The notes under the pieces are model-generated. The model did not search any database. It was not told the origin of the DNA and was given only the letters and a program-made list of their open reading frames with translations. From assembly GCF_014633365.1 (NCBI RefSeq), contig NC_068347.1, positions 26,080,493 to 26,144,492 of the forward strand: a stretch of 64,000 nt of DNA, in the 5' to 3' direction. This DNA comes from Diospyros lotus (taxonomy: Eukaryota; Streptophyta; Magnoliopsida; Ericales; Ebenaceae). The translations under genes and the position numbers were made by a program. Shown piece by piece: positions 11,286 to 22,679 of this stretch; the stretch's first letter is position 1; the number at the start of each line of letters is the position of its first letter.

Positions 11286-14200
11286 TTAGCGGCCGCGTCC
11301 ACGGCCACGGCCACGACCCCGGCCTCGACCTCGTCCCAAAGCCCTCCCTGAATTCAATAGAATTGGAAGATCAGAAAACTAGAAAATATAAGGAATCAGA
11401 AGTCATCATGGAGATATCTGAGTCTAAAGCTGGAAATTGAGGCGCAATACCTGCAGTTGCCTTTTTGGGCTTGACTCTAGGTGTCTCTTCCACCAGCAGA
11501 GTCTCTAGATTTAAGCTGTCGGGGAGAATGTAATAGCGGATGTTGTTACCCCTGACGCTTAAGTGATCAAGAGTTATAGGATTTTTCCCCTTCAGTGTCA
11601 ATTTTACTGTCTTCAAATGTGTGTTCATACTAACATCCACACCTGTAACAAAACCAGGTAGACCATCAGTCAGAATTGAGATTCATGTAGGCACAGCTTT
11701 CACAAGTGTGTATTGAGTGAAGAAATGAAGGAAGGACACGTTCATGTGCGAAGGGAGGAGAGTGTCTGTGAAGGGAGGACTAAGCCCTTGAAATTTGGCT
11801 TGGAGAATAAACCAATACCATCTGGCACTAAGTCAAATAGTGTTCATATTGTCACACATCTTCTTTGCTCTCTGGTTTAGAGCAGATTATGATGAAGGTT
11901 GAAATTTCAGAGCTTGTTATTCCGCCTCTCTTGCTCACCTCTTCATTTTCACCATAGGCTTATACTAATTTCTACCATGTCATTGGTGTTCTGTTATGTT
12001 GAAGGGAATTAAATGCAGATATGATGCCCCTGTGGGTTGTTTTGTAAGTTTTGGGGCACACATGTTACTTGTCCCTAACAATCATATTATTCAATCATTC
12101 AAAGCTGAATAAAAGTTACATTATGTTGCCTATTTACAGGCAACTAAAAGATGACCTATCTAAAGATAACAACTAATCGAAATATGATGATAATCTCTAA
12201 AATCAAATATAACTCTATCTAATCCCTAAATCAAATAAAATTCCATTATCTAAAAAACTATGATAAATCAAAACAGAACAAGATAAAACCTAATCTAAAT
12301 CTTATTTTTAAAATCAAAATAGAAAAATATCCACATCAACAGGGCTGCAAAAGATCTAAATTTCTAGCAGTCAAAAGCCATAATCTCTTATGCAGGCACA
12401 AGAAGTTCAGCAACTAAAAATATCAGTGCTAATCTTGTTCCAATGGACAAGCAATAGACACATTACAACAGGAAGATGGCAGCACCACTTCCACACACAC
12501 TTATCACATCCTGCACCAACTTCATAGCTATCTGTAGCATCATTTTTGCAAACAACAACATTAACCTCCAACCACTCTTATAAAACCACTGCTTTGAACT
12601 TGTAATAGGACTTCTAACCAGGGTAAGGACAAAACTATGCTGCAGAGACATATTGTATATACTACTGCTACACAAATGCACTAGAATTTGGATGTCAGGT
12701 TGCAATGCTCTATGCAGTTACCAATTCTGAAGGTTAAAATAGCCTGCCAAAGTAGTTTCATTGAATATAAAAGAGCTAATAAACACCAGAGAAACAATCA
12801 ACCTAAAATCAACATTGATCAAGACTTGATGCTGAACAGCTGATGTACCCCCATGAGTGCTATTTGGCCTTATGGTTATCAGCAATAACACCACCACACC
12901 AAACCTTAATCCCACTAGGTGAGATCTGTTACAAAGATTTTAACCGGTTTATCATCTCTATGGTTATATCCTCTGTAAGGCTATTATAGTTTATATCGTA
13001 TCTAACAGTTTCTCACCAAGTCTTTCTTGAATATTCTTTATCTCTTGGCTACAAATTTCTTCCCATTTAGAATCTAAGGGATTTAAATTAAGCAGAAAGA
13101 AAACAGAATATATAGAATGTAAATTTAGTAAGAATGTAAGAGTAGAGGATGTTATAATAAAATTGGAAGACCAAATCTTACAAAGAAAAGACCATTTTCG
13201 ATATTTGGGATCAGTGATTCAAAAAGATGGAGAAATTCACGAGGATGTCACACATAGAATTAAGGCAGGTTGGCTAAAATGGAGAAGTGCATCGGGGGTG
13301 TTATGTGATGGTAAAATCTCATTAAAATTGAAAGGAAAATTCTATAGGATAGCTATAAGACCAGTTTTGTTGTACGGCTCAGAATGTTGGACAGTCAAAT
13401 ACCAACATGAGCAAAAGACGAGTGTAGCGGAGATGAGGATGTTAAGATGGATGTGCAGCCATACAAGAAAAGATAAAATTAGAAATGAAGTTATTCGTAA
13501 TAAGATAGGAATAGTGCCAATAGAGGAGAAAATGAGAGAGACTAGACTAAGATGGTTTGGTCATGTGAGAAGGAGACCAAGAGACGCTCCTGTGAAGAGA
13601 GTTGATGAAATGGAACAATTAATCAAAAAAAGAGGTAGAGGCAGACCTAAAAAGACTTTGAGGGAGATATTAAAGTTTGATATGAAGTGTATGGATCTCA
13701 ATGAAGATATGACAAAAGATAGAAATACATGGAAGTCTAGAATTCATGTAGCCGACCCCACATAGTGGGATAAAGGCTGGATATGTTGTTGTTGTTGTTT
13801 TATCCATTCCCCTCAGATAAGTGTCTAGTAGCCTTCTTCTCACGTAACTAAACTATTTTAATTGTGTCTTACGCATTGTACTTTTAATAGGCATTACTCC
13901 AACCTCATTACAAATAACTATATCTAATTTATCTTTTTCTTTTTTCTGTTTTGTATGGCTACACATCCATTGTAACGTCCTCATTTCAATTACACTCATA
14001 TTTTGTAAATCTTGATTTTCAATTGTTCAACATTCCATGTTACACAACAGAATTAGTCTTAAAGTTGTCCAATAAAACTTCTCTTTTAACCTTAACAAAA
14101 TTTTACAATTGCAGTAAACACTGAAAACACTTCCCTGTTTTAATTATCTTGCCTTAATTTTAAAAGTAGCATGTTCAATAATCTTCCCATCTTTTTCAAC

Positions 14201-17200
14201 AATTAATCTAAGATATTTAAGTCTCGCCATTACATTATCCACATTTCTAACTTTACTAAACTTATATTCTATATATTTGGTTTTCAATTTGGTCAACTTG
14301 AAACCTTTAAATTCTAAGGTGTTCTTACCTCAAGCTTAGTATTTACGCATTCTTTTGACTTATCCACTTACAATATCATTTGCAAATAACATATATGTGT
14401 CACATTTCACATTGATTGAAGATGGAGCATCATAGACATATAAAAAAATTTGGATCAATCACACCCAACAACAATTGTTTTTAGGATGTGAGTTGATAAC
14501 AAAGTGGGACTTGAGTGTATCATTCCTCTACTATTGTGGTGGGCCCAATTGGGGACATCCCAATCAAGGTAGACTTAGGCTAAAGCAGACTCTCCCATTC
14601 CCTATGAAAGTGAGAGATAACATGAGGAAGGCATATGTAACAGGGTGGGTCGCGGAGAATGTCACGTTTCACATTGATTGGAGGTAAAATGACACATTGG
14701 TATATAAGACCTTAAGTCAATCACACCTAATAATAATTACTTTTTGGATGTGAGCTCATGATACAAAGCATCTTTTCTTATATGTGCTTCTAGAATTCAT
14801 CTATCATTAGAGCAAAGAGATCTGGGCATAGCACAAATCCTCAATGTAATTCAATTTTAATGGCATGAAAGTTCATTGACCTTTATCTATTAAAGAAAAT
14901 AAAGCAAAGAAGACACAAGATCAATGACATGGCCATCTACCCAATAAAATATTGACCTTCAGAGCATGGTCATAAGCCCAATCTCATGCAAGGGCCTCTA
15001 TGTTGTCAACAACGAATAAAATTGAAAAAAAAAAAAAACAAAAAAACTTCATTGTCGAGATTGGCTTGAATTCAAATTTAAATAACCAATCTAAAGTGTG
15101 GTAGAGATAGGATTCCTACACCCATATTTGATTCTCATATTGCAGCACGGAAATAAGTGGTGAATATTATAGAATCTAAGAGAAATTGTGAGTTTTGGTG
15201 TATTGAGATTTTGGGATAGAGAGAATTCCTCTCTTTGGTAAACATATAATTCATATAGTGAACCTCTTCCTTTGGCCATGGACACAGGCACATTGTCAAA
15301 CTACGTTAAATTTGTATCTTTGGGTTTGATCTTGTGTGGGTGTTACAAAATTTATTTATGCATTTGATTAACTCATAATAAGTGGTGTAATAGCCCTAAC
15401 AATTAGGGATTTTGATTCGGTACACAGAGTACTTCAAATACAGAAAATTTATTTGAAGAAGGAAGGCAAACTCACAGAACAAAAATTTAGTTATGTTTGG
15501 TTAACCCAATGAGAAGACAAGATCCACTGCTAAATAGCTTCATTAGCAACAATATCTTCATCGTTCATCACTCACTAGAGAGATCCCATTATGATTAGGT
15601 CACCATGATTAGCTTTGTTGGACTCTTGTCACAGTCATCATTACAGAGAAAGCCCAACCTCATCCCACACAATCAAATAGGCAATACAATAAATCAGCAC
15701 ACACACCACTCGATGTAGGCTAATGACCAATTTAGTGGCAACCATCAGGAGTTTCATCATGCCTAAATGGAAGATAAGTAGAGTTTGAGTATTTTAATTT
15801 TGCTCTTAATTTGGATTGGTTTAGTTTATGACCTGATCAGACCAAGATGGATATGGTGACATTCAAATTTGATTCCAATAGTATAGTAATCTAATATAGT
15901 GTTTAGACTCCAATTGAATGTTGATCTGATTAGTTTTGGTCTTTCCAACCTGGGATTTGACCCAACTTGGTATATTTTTTTTTTCTTTTTTCTTTTTAAG
16001 CCATTAACTATCTAAATCAATTTTGAGTTGCTAACTGTTGGGTTTTTGCATGGAAGATTAGCTCTAGAAGTTGAAGAGAAGAACCTGTTAGAATGAAGAT
16101 ATTTTTTCTGACTGTATTTTTTAATCTAAGTTAGATTAGTTAACTTAGTTATTTTATTATGAGGGGTATGTTAATCTTTTGTAGAGGCTAAGTTTTAAAC
16201 CCTTGTAATTTCCGCCTCCCTATAGTTTATAAATAGGAGGCGAGTGCTTGCAGTCAGATATAACACACTCAATCATTCTGATTGTTCTCTGTATGCAGGT
16301 GATGCTGCCAAGATAGAGAGAGAGAGAGAGAGTGAAAGGCTTAGAGATAAAATTAGTCCTTGTATTCTCTTGAGAGTGCAGTGAACTTGTGTGAGGGAGA
16401 GAAAGGAGGTTCTCGTATCTTGTTTCAACTGGTTTCTAGTGGATTTATTCTCGGAGAGAAGGCTGGATGTAGGATTGCTTTAAAGCAGTCCGAACCAGGA
16501 TAATTCTGTGCTTCTTGGATGGTTTGATTGTTCTTATCTTTCATTTCCTTACTGTTTTCAATTGCTGTTAAATATATTCTGTTGTTATCTTGATTTTCGG
16601 GTGAGAAGATTAGAGAGATTGGCAAATCTAAGTCTTGAATCAGTTTCTAAGAGCTCCTAATCATAACACTAACCAATATGAGTTGTCCATCTAATTTAAT
16701 TTTGACCCAATCTTAGTTTTTGAGCCACCTAGATTTGACTCTATAAAGGCTCGTTTGATCCAACTCAGTTAAATAGTTGCAATTTCATTGGGTACTACTA
16801 ATGGCATTTGAGCAATGCCAATCTAAGAGGGCATAACGGTGAAAGTGAAAATTTTATTCATTTTCACTATATTTATAAAATTCAAGTCAATGTGAAAAAT
16901 TTTTAATCTTATCTTGAATTCAAATTAGAATGACCCAATCCAAAGCAAGGTAGATAAAGATTTCATACCCAATCTGAAACTCAGTGAAGTTAGGATTGCT
17001 TACCTATCTTATTCTTCATATAAATAGATCTGCATTTTTTATTCTTAGATTGCAACAAGGCATCAAGTGGTGGGCATTATAGAATCTCAAAGAGATTGTG
17101 CGCTTGGGTGCATTTGGATTGGGAGTTTATTTCTTTTGTAACCCATTATTCACATACTGAAATTTTGTTCCTCCACCCACCAACATTGGCACATTACTGA

Positions 17201-20200
17201 ACCATGTTAAATCTGTGTGCCTCTGGTTTTTGGTCTTGTGTGGGTGTCACAGAATTTATGTTTGTGTTTGTTTTATTCCTAACAAGTGGTATAAGAGCTA
17301 TCTAAAACTAGTCACTGATGGAAAGGGGTTACTATATTTGCTATAGATGGTTTTGGTATCTAATAAAGCAAGTCATTGGATTACAACCTGAGTCAAATGT
17401 GAACCCATTACAAATGCATTGGTCATGAGTGTTCAATGGGTTGGCCTCAACAAGATAAAATGGGCTGGTGACATATAATTCTTCCTCCCTCCTCACACAC
17501 TTTTCTTAAATGACAATAACCAAGCTGTCTCAATGACATATGATTGTTCCTACCTCCCTCACACACTTTTCTTAAATGACAATAACCAGGCCCAAATCCA
17601 AAAATGCAGCAACTGGGCTCAAATTCACCAGACCAAATGCACCTGTTTGTCAGCCCTAGAATTTACACAAGAAAAATTGGAGTACCAGCTTTATGTGGCC
17701 AAGAGAATAAGAAAATTTTAGGACAGTAATATAGTTTAAGAGGACTTATTACTTTCTCTTCCTCATATTGGTGGTATAGGGTAATATAAATGTCTCAAAG
17801 GCTGGTCACATGAGGTGCAGGATTTAAGTAGACTGCAAGAGATCCATTTGATTGGTAGTTAACTGTTATACAAGTTACATCAAGGACTCGTCTAACAACT
17901 CATTGCAGGCATCCATTTAATAACAATCCCTTTCATGTGAGTGGTGCATGAACAGACCAAAATTGAAGCACATCAATACAAGTTACTATCCGCTTACAGA
18001 GTTGAGGATTAGCTATTCAAGAACCAATCCAACAAGCATCTCACTTTTCCAAAATAAGAATCAGTGTAAGTTGCTCCAAACCTTCCCTATGGAATTTGTT
18101 TTACATTATAATTTGAGTACTTGTATCGTTCTAAGCTATCAAATGCCCTCAATGTGGCTACATGCATGGCACGTGTCCAGATAATAATACATTATGTCTT
18201 ATTGATTGGGCTAAGTTTAGGCACTCACAATACCTTTTGACTTGACCACTGCACTTCCTTGACTTAGTTGTACTTGCTCGCATAAGAATGATCATAACAC
18301 CCCCAGGCTCAACCACATGAATTCTCTATCCAAACATCTTAACATTCACCAACATTGAACATTATCTTCACACACGGACCCAAGTTGTTCAATAGCTGGC
18401 AGAGCCACTCCACAACTCATTCAAAAATGTTGTTCCTACATGTGTGTTACGAGCACTCCGTTAGCTTTTGCATTCTTAGGGACTCCAATGATCCTATAAT
18501 GAGATAAGTCTAGGATTTTTCTAATCAGGACTTTTAGAGATTTCTGAAATAGAGACTAGCATTCCATTGAGAATTCATCAAAGAGCTCCTTACATTGATT
18601 GCTACACAGTGAGCAGACCTAGAGATAAATCATAAGCGCAAACATCACGTATGCAAAAATCCATAGGTTCTAATCCTCCACTATCAACATGCAGTCAGCC
18701 CCTCAAACAGAGTCTTAGGCCATGACTCTCGACCACCTCCCTTGCATGCATGCTCTCTAGACTTATCCTTCCACAAAAACTATGGGGTCTAGAGTCTTTA
18801 GGTCAGCAATTGATTGTAATGCATAGGCACAGTTCCTTGCTACTCCAACTGTGATTCTCCATTGCCCTCTCTCACAACTGGCTTGGTTGTCTCCCTTCCT
18901 AGATCTAGTAGCTTTTATGCTCATTTCCAATTGAAACTCCTAGAAGACCATCAGCCAACCTCAACCTTTGATTCACATAATTAAAAAAATACAAAGTTGT
19001 CTCAGTGGAAGGGCCTTATTGGTACTGTAAATTGACAATTTCAATTGTAATACTGCAAGTCAACATTCATACATTGAGATCCTCTGACAAAATCTAGTCA
19101 AGTGAAGAGATTGTTTAACAGAAATGCAATATATATATTGTTTCATTATTATGAGGGACAATATATATTACTTGCAATTTCATGATCCTCTAGACCTGGA
19201 TTGAAAGAGAAGAATACTCAGTGATAATACAACTCATTTTCATAACACCTTATCATTTCTTATCAAGTGAAGAATACTACAAATACCATGCTGAGGGCTG
19301 ATTTTTAGAAGATGGTGATCTAATGTCAGGCCAAGAGAATGAAACTAGAAACAAAAGAGAGGGGTACCAAGGTGGAGACTTAATTTAATGATGTGCTATT
19401 CAATGAACTCACTAAAAGAAGCTATCAATATGGGTGAAGAAATGCTCAATTTGTTTTTTATTTTATTTTTTGGCTAGATAAGAAATGTTAATAATCACTA
19501 ATTGCAAAAGAGAAGTTTTAACACCAAGGAAATATAACACATTTCTGAGTTATGTAAAAGCCCTTGCCTTATCCCCATCCCACATTACGATTTGCATTGC
19601 TCTGATTAAAATATCAAGACGACTTAAAATCCTCGTCAGCTTTCAATCGTTGAAATGAGCAGGCCAGCAAAGTGGCGAGGGACTAACTAGGTAAATAAAC
19701 ACAGCGTAAAGAACTCAAGTTCCCCGTAAAAGTTCATTTCTTCGATATATGGTTTCGATAAATTTCAAAAAAAAAAAAAAAAAAAAAAATCCAAGATGAA
19801 ATCAGACCTAATTCCCAAATGTATCACATAATCGTTGTTTGAAACTACCGGATAGAAGCCACACATGAAAAGGGAAACAATTGTTCAAGGGCCATTATCC
19901 TCGACTACCAATCACGGAACATAGGGTTTAACAAAACCCTAATTTCGGAACGAACTCGTTTCAAACTAAAGACGAAAGAAGAAAGAGAAGGACAGACCCG
20001 TGATAGTTCCGTTAACAACAGTGCCGTTCTTGAGCTCGATTGAGACGGTCTCGTTGTTCAATTTCATCAAAAACCTACAAGAAAGAACAGAAGATTGAGA
20101 CGAATATATATATATACATATAACAGCAGATAACAGCGGGCGGGCGTTCAGATGCAAAGAAATCAAAGGAGAGGGAAAAAGCATCGGTGCAGAACCTGAC

Positions 20201-20209
20201 GAGCTTCAT
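11286..20209 (-). CDS. SmD1: Small nuclear ribonucleoprotein SmD1 (four exons, complete)
   Basis: Core Sm protein of the heptameric ring on U1, U2, U4 and U5 snRNAs; acts in spliceosomal snRNP assembly and pre-mRNA splicing in the nucleus. Exons on the minus strand: 20196-20209, 19998-20074, 11451-11642, 11286-11347 (14+77+192+62 = 345 nt, 114 aa plus TAA). All junctions are GT-AG and the phase is kept. The protein starts [20 protein letters not shown] (Sm1 motif), has the Sm2 stretch [16 protein letters not shown] at about residues 59-74, and ends in an RG-repeat tail ([10 protein letters not shown]), the usual site of arginine dimethylation that assists SMN-type assembly. The length is close to that usual for plant SmD1. 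The start is the only ATG giving the canonical N-terminus; the first exon holds just four codons and two bases. Intron 2 (11643-19997) is about 8.35 kb and full of repeats, whereas introns 1 and 3 are about 120 and 103 bp. The identity is very secure; the distant exon 1-2 join is inferred from phase and family conservation. Confidence 0.96.
11643..13062. other. Distal part of SmD1 intron 2 before the LINEs
   Basis: No coding homology recognised. The open frames at 12463-12705 and 12718-12915 on the minus strand have no family features. Confidence 0.4.
13063..13800 (+). mobile_element. RTE-clade LINE, 5'-truncated, C-terminal part of reverse transcriptase
   Basis: Open from about 13066 to a stop at 13765: [18 protein letters not shown], then [71 protein letters not shown] and [20 protein letters not shown]. 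These are the C-terminal blocks of plant RTE-type LINE proteins. The 3' end carries GTAGCCGACCCCACATAGTG and a short (TTG)n tail at 13782-13799, typical for this group. The catalytic YxDD region is missing, so it is dead on arrival. It lies within intron 2 of SmD1, antisense to that gene. Confidence 0.88.
13801..14397 (-). mobile_element. Second RTE LINE relic, inverted and more decayed
   Basis: Reverse complement gives [11 protein letters not shown] (the FADD catalytic motif with D to N) near 14360-14395, then [38 protein letters not shown] and, near 13955-13990, [18 protein letters not shown]. It has several stops. Its 3' end abuts the (TTG)n tail of the plus-strand LINE, so the two are arranged tail to tail. 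Confidence 0.78.
14398..14764 (+). mobile_element. TRIM-like element (about 105-bp terminal direct repeats)
   Basis: 14398-14501 and 14660-14764 are direct repeats starting TGTCAC(A/G)TTTCACATTGATTG, sharing TCAATCACACC(C/T)AA and TTTTTGGATGTGAG / TTTTAGGATGTGAG. The interior is only about 158 bp and shows a purine-rich GGGTGGGTCGCGGAGAA just before the second repeat, like a polypurine tract. It directly follows the RT catalytic region of the RTE relic, so it probably inserted there. No target duplication could be confirmed. Confidence 0.5.
15003..17300 (+). mobile_element. Degenerate non-coding LTR element, copy 1
   Basis: Two related LTR-like blocks, about 15082-15382 and 16929-17284, share ATTATAGAATCT, AGAGA-ATTGTG, GTTAAAT-TGT and CTTGTGTGGGTGT(T/C)ACA. 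Each is followed by a sequence like the initiator-Met primer-binding site (TGGTGTAATAGC at 15383 and TGGTATAAGAGC at 17287; canonical TGGTATCAGAGC). The interior has no gag or pol, so this is a LARD/TRIM-like derivative. It is interrupted by the solo LTR at 16036-16668. A second copy is at 28153-29627. Confidence 0.55.
16036..16668 (+). mobile_element. Copia-like solo LTR (633 bp) nested in the older LTR element
   Basis: Begins TGTTGGGTTTTTGCATGG and ends CTCCTAATCATAACA, with the TGTT...AACA inverted ends of LTRs. The 5-bp target duplication CTAAC is at 16031-16035 and 16669-16673. The other copy of the host repeat has a single CTAAC at 29183-29187 and no insert. An internal TTTATAAATAGGAGGCG near 16225-16245 is a likely LTR promoter, followed by a (GA)n stretch at 16315-16334. 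Confidence 0.85.
17469..17591. repeat. Direct repeat of about 57 bp
   Basis: 17469-17524 and 17534-17591 share TGACATAT-ATT-TTCCT and CACACACTTTTCTTAAATGA followed by CAATAACCA. A local duplication inside SmD1 intron 2. Confidence 0.75.
17601..19997. other. Remainder of SmD1 intron 2
   Basis: Mixed sequence, partly of moderate GC (18200-19000), in which I recognise no protein on either strand. An A run of about 23 lies at 19767-19789. Probably further decayed repeats. Confidence 0.4.
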
Positions 20210-20472
20210 CTTCGATTGCAGCAGAAGCAGAAACAGAAAGAGGAAGGGCTACTACTCTGCTCAAAGAGGAGGGCTTTGTATAGTTTGAACTGCAGGGGCA
20301 ATAATATATTCGGAAAAATTGTAATAATTATTCCGAGTTTTGACTTGGTTTATAAAAATCATTTTTTTATATTTTAGAAATATCAATAATTACATCCACC
20401 GTTAAATAAAAAATAAATTAATTAGTCTAGTATTCATTTTCCTCTCTCTCAGTAATTTTAGAAAAATAAAAA

Positions 20473-21472
20473 GGAAAAAATCCAAACATTTTCAGCAATC
20501 TAATTCAATCATTTTAATTTTGACAATTAAATCCCAATTTAGTGTAATTTTATCCATCACGCAAAATCATATAATATGTCAAGTATAATATATTAATAAT
20601 ATATGTGAAACTTATATATACATATAAACATATATATATATATATATCTTCATCATCGTTGATCGTCGTTGGCCCTTTGCAATTGCCATCTATAGCATTA
20701 GTTGTAATTTTTGATCTTTGTGGTTGCCTTTTCATCTTTTTCGACTGCAATTGTCGTATGAGAAAGAAAGAAGACGAACAAGAATAAGATGAACATGAGA
20801 AGACTACCATCATGGCCATTTGTTCGTCTTCTCCAGCTGCAATGGTCATCTTTGAGAGATGAAATACGAATAAGAAGGTGATGAACAAGTGAAGACGGCT
20901 ATCATGGCTGCCTATTTATTTTATCCAACCACGAATGGTCCTATTTGAGAGAGAAAAAACGAACAGGAGAGACGACTATTACAACCACATGTTTATCTTC
21001 TCTGGCCATGATGGCTGTCTTCAAGAGAAAGATAAGATGAATAGGAGAATACGACCATTGCGATTGCCTATTCATCTTCTCCAATACGATGGTTATCTTC
21101 AAAAAAGAAAGAAGGTGAACAAAAAGAAGATGAATAAGAAGACAACCATCATGACTAGAGAAGATAAACAAGTTGTCACGATGGTCAGAAGCTACAATTG
21201 ATGAAGTTGACAACAACAATGAGGGGTTGATAGTAGTTAATAATAGTGGTAGTGACAAAGATATATATATATATATATATTTGCTTATGTGTACGTATGA
21301 ATTTCATGTATATTATTAATATATCACATCTGGCATGCCACATCACCTAGAACACAAGCCACCTAAATCGATTTTACATGGTGGATAAAATTGAACCCAA
21401 TTGACGAAATTGAAATGATTGAATTATATTGCAAAATTGAGAAAAATGTTTGAATTTTTTGACTATTAGCCC
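20473..21472. mobile_element. Mutator-like element with long inverted repeats and internal minisatellite, in the SmD1 promoter region
   Basis: Left arm (about 20473-20632) and the reverse complement of the right arm (about 21282-21472) match over roughly 150-190 bp with gaps: shared phrases include AATTCAATCATTT-AATTT, CAATTTTATCCA / TAATTTTATCCA, ATATTAATAATATA and CATATAAACATATATA-type tracts. AAAATAAAAA flanks both sides (20463-20472, 21473-21482), compatible with a 10-bp duplication but of low complexity. The interior (20690-21200) is a degenerate tandem array. The left end lies about 260 bp upstream of the SmD1 ATG. Confidence 0.65.
20700..21160. repeat. Degenerate minisatellite, unit about 80-92 bp
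   Basis: Similar phrases (T-TTCATCTTCTCC-, then -CGATGGT-ATCTT-GAGAGA-) start near 20728, 20820, 20911, 20990 and 21069. Units alternate GAA-rich and TTC-rich halves. The open frames on both strands here arise from the repeat and are not genes. Confidence 0.6.
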
Positions 21473-21804
21473 AAAATAAAAACATAATTAGCCCAAGATC
21501 TAAATTATTCAAAAAGAGAAAGTGAAACGATGAACTCTAAATTTGAGGTTCCTTGCAGATGAAAAAGGTTTGTTTACAGTTGATGAATCCAATTATAAAT
21601 GAACCTAGATTTTTGGGTGAGAGAGAAAGATAAGAGTGAACTTTTTACGTGTGCCATCGTTGTTCTTGAAGAAAATCGTTGTAGTCTTTTGTTGGGGAAC
21701 CAAAAAAAAGAAAAAGAAAAAGATGAAAGAGAAGGAAAATGTCTTTAAATTATGAGCACAAATTGGTATTTTTTTTATTTAATTGGGGTTAATTAGCAAT
21801 AAGG

Positions 21805-22560
21805 AAAAAATTGCAAAAACCATTCATGGTGTTTGAAAAAATGCTGAGGACTTTTGAAATTCCCTCCACCATTAATTAAACATTAAAATATGATCAAAAT
21901 ACTCTTATATTTAAAGCGATTTTTTTTTTCTTATTTTTCATTTTATTTCCATATCCTCTTAAATTTCTCTTTGGCAGCGGTGACAATGATGATGACAACA
22001 ACAACATTCCTTTCCATCACTTTAAGGTTTTGATCATGTTAACGATTTGGAACAATTTGAACAGCAAAGACGATGATAATAGTTTGACGAAGATGGTGAC
22101 AACAATCCCACGAAAATAGAAACAATGGTAAGTTTCTCTCATATACGATGAATATGGTTTATTGTCTTTCTAAATTTGGACGATTATTTTATATTTGAAA
22201 CAATTTAAATGGTGGAATAGCAACGATGGTTCATTGAATATAATAATAATAGTTAGACGAAGATAACAATCACATAAGTCTTTGAACCTTTACAATGAGC
22301 TAGGTTTATCTATCTCTTTCTTTTCAAATAGTCTCAAGTGGCTAACACTCGACTATTGCTTCTTATTTTTTTTACTTTTAATTTTTCAAATTAAAACAGA
22401 GAAGGGTGAGAAAGAGAAGAAAGATGAAGGATAAAATGGTCATACAATTTTTTTTATTTAATAACATGGGTGGTTATCGTTACTTCTTAAACACTAAGAG
22501 ATTTTTTCAATTTTACAACGTTCCTGAGTGTTGTTTGCAACTTACTCATAATATTATTGA
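21805..22560. mobile_element. Probable Mutator-like MITE
   Basis: The left end TTGCAAAAACCATTCATGG and the reverse complement of the right end TTGCAAACAACACTCAGGAA are of the same type, followed inward by matching TTGAAA-TT and CCACC-ATTAATTAAA-like phrases. Ends of this kind are common in plant Mutator-like MITEs. The 90-codon open frame at 22406-22678 lies across its right arm and is not a gene. Confidence 0.4.
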
Positions 22561-22679
22561 ATTAAATGACACAGAATTATTAGTTTTTCCTTTAAAAAAA
22601 GTTATTTCCACCAAACATAAGAGAAAAATAAAAAATATGAGAATTGACAAACCCTTTAGATTATCACCCAAGAGATGAT

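Noticed and set aside
11300..11340. GC-rich repeat near the SmD1 end as a separate repeat or CpG island
   Set aside because: It encodes the RG-repeat tail of SmD1.
13163..13765. Treating the 200-codon frame as a host gene
   Set aside because: It is the C-terminus of an RTE LINE protein, 5'-truncated and followed by a (TTG)n tail.
20550..21258. Several open frames on both strands
   Set aside because: Produced by a GAA/TTC-rich degenerate minisatellite within a Mutator-like element.
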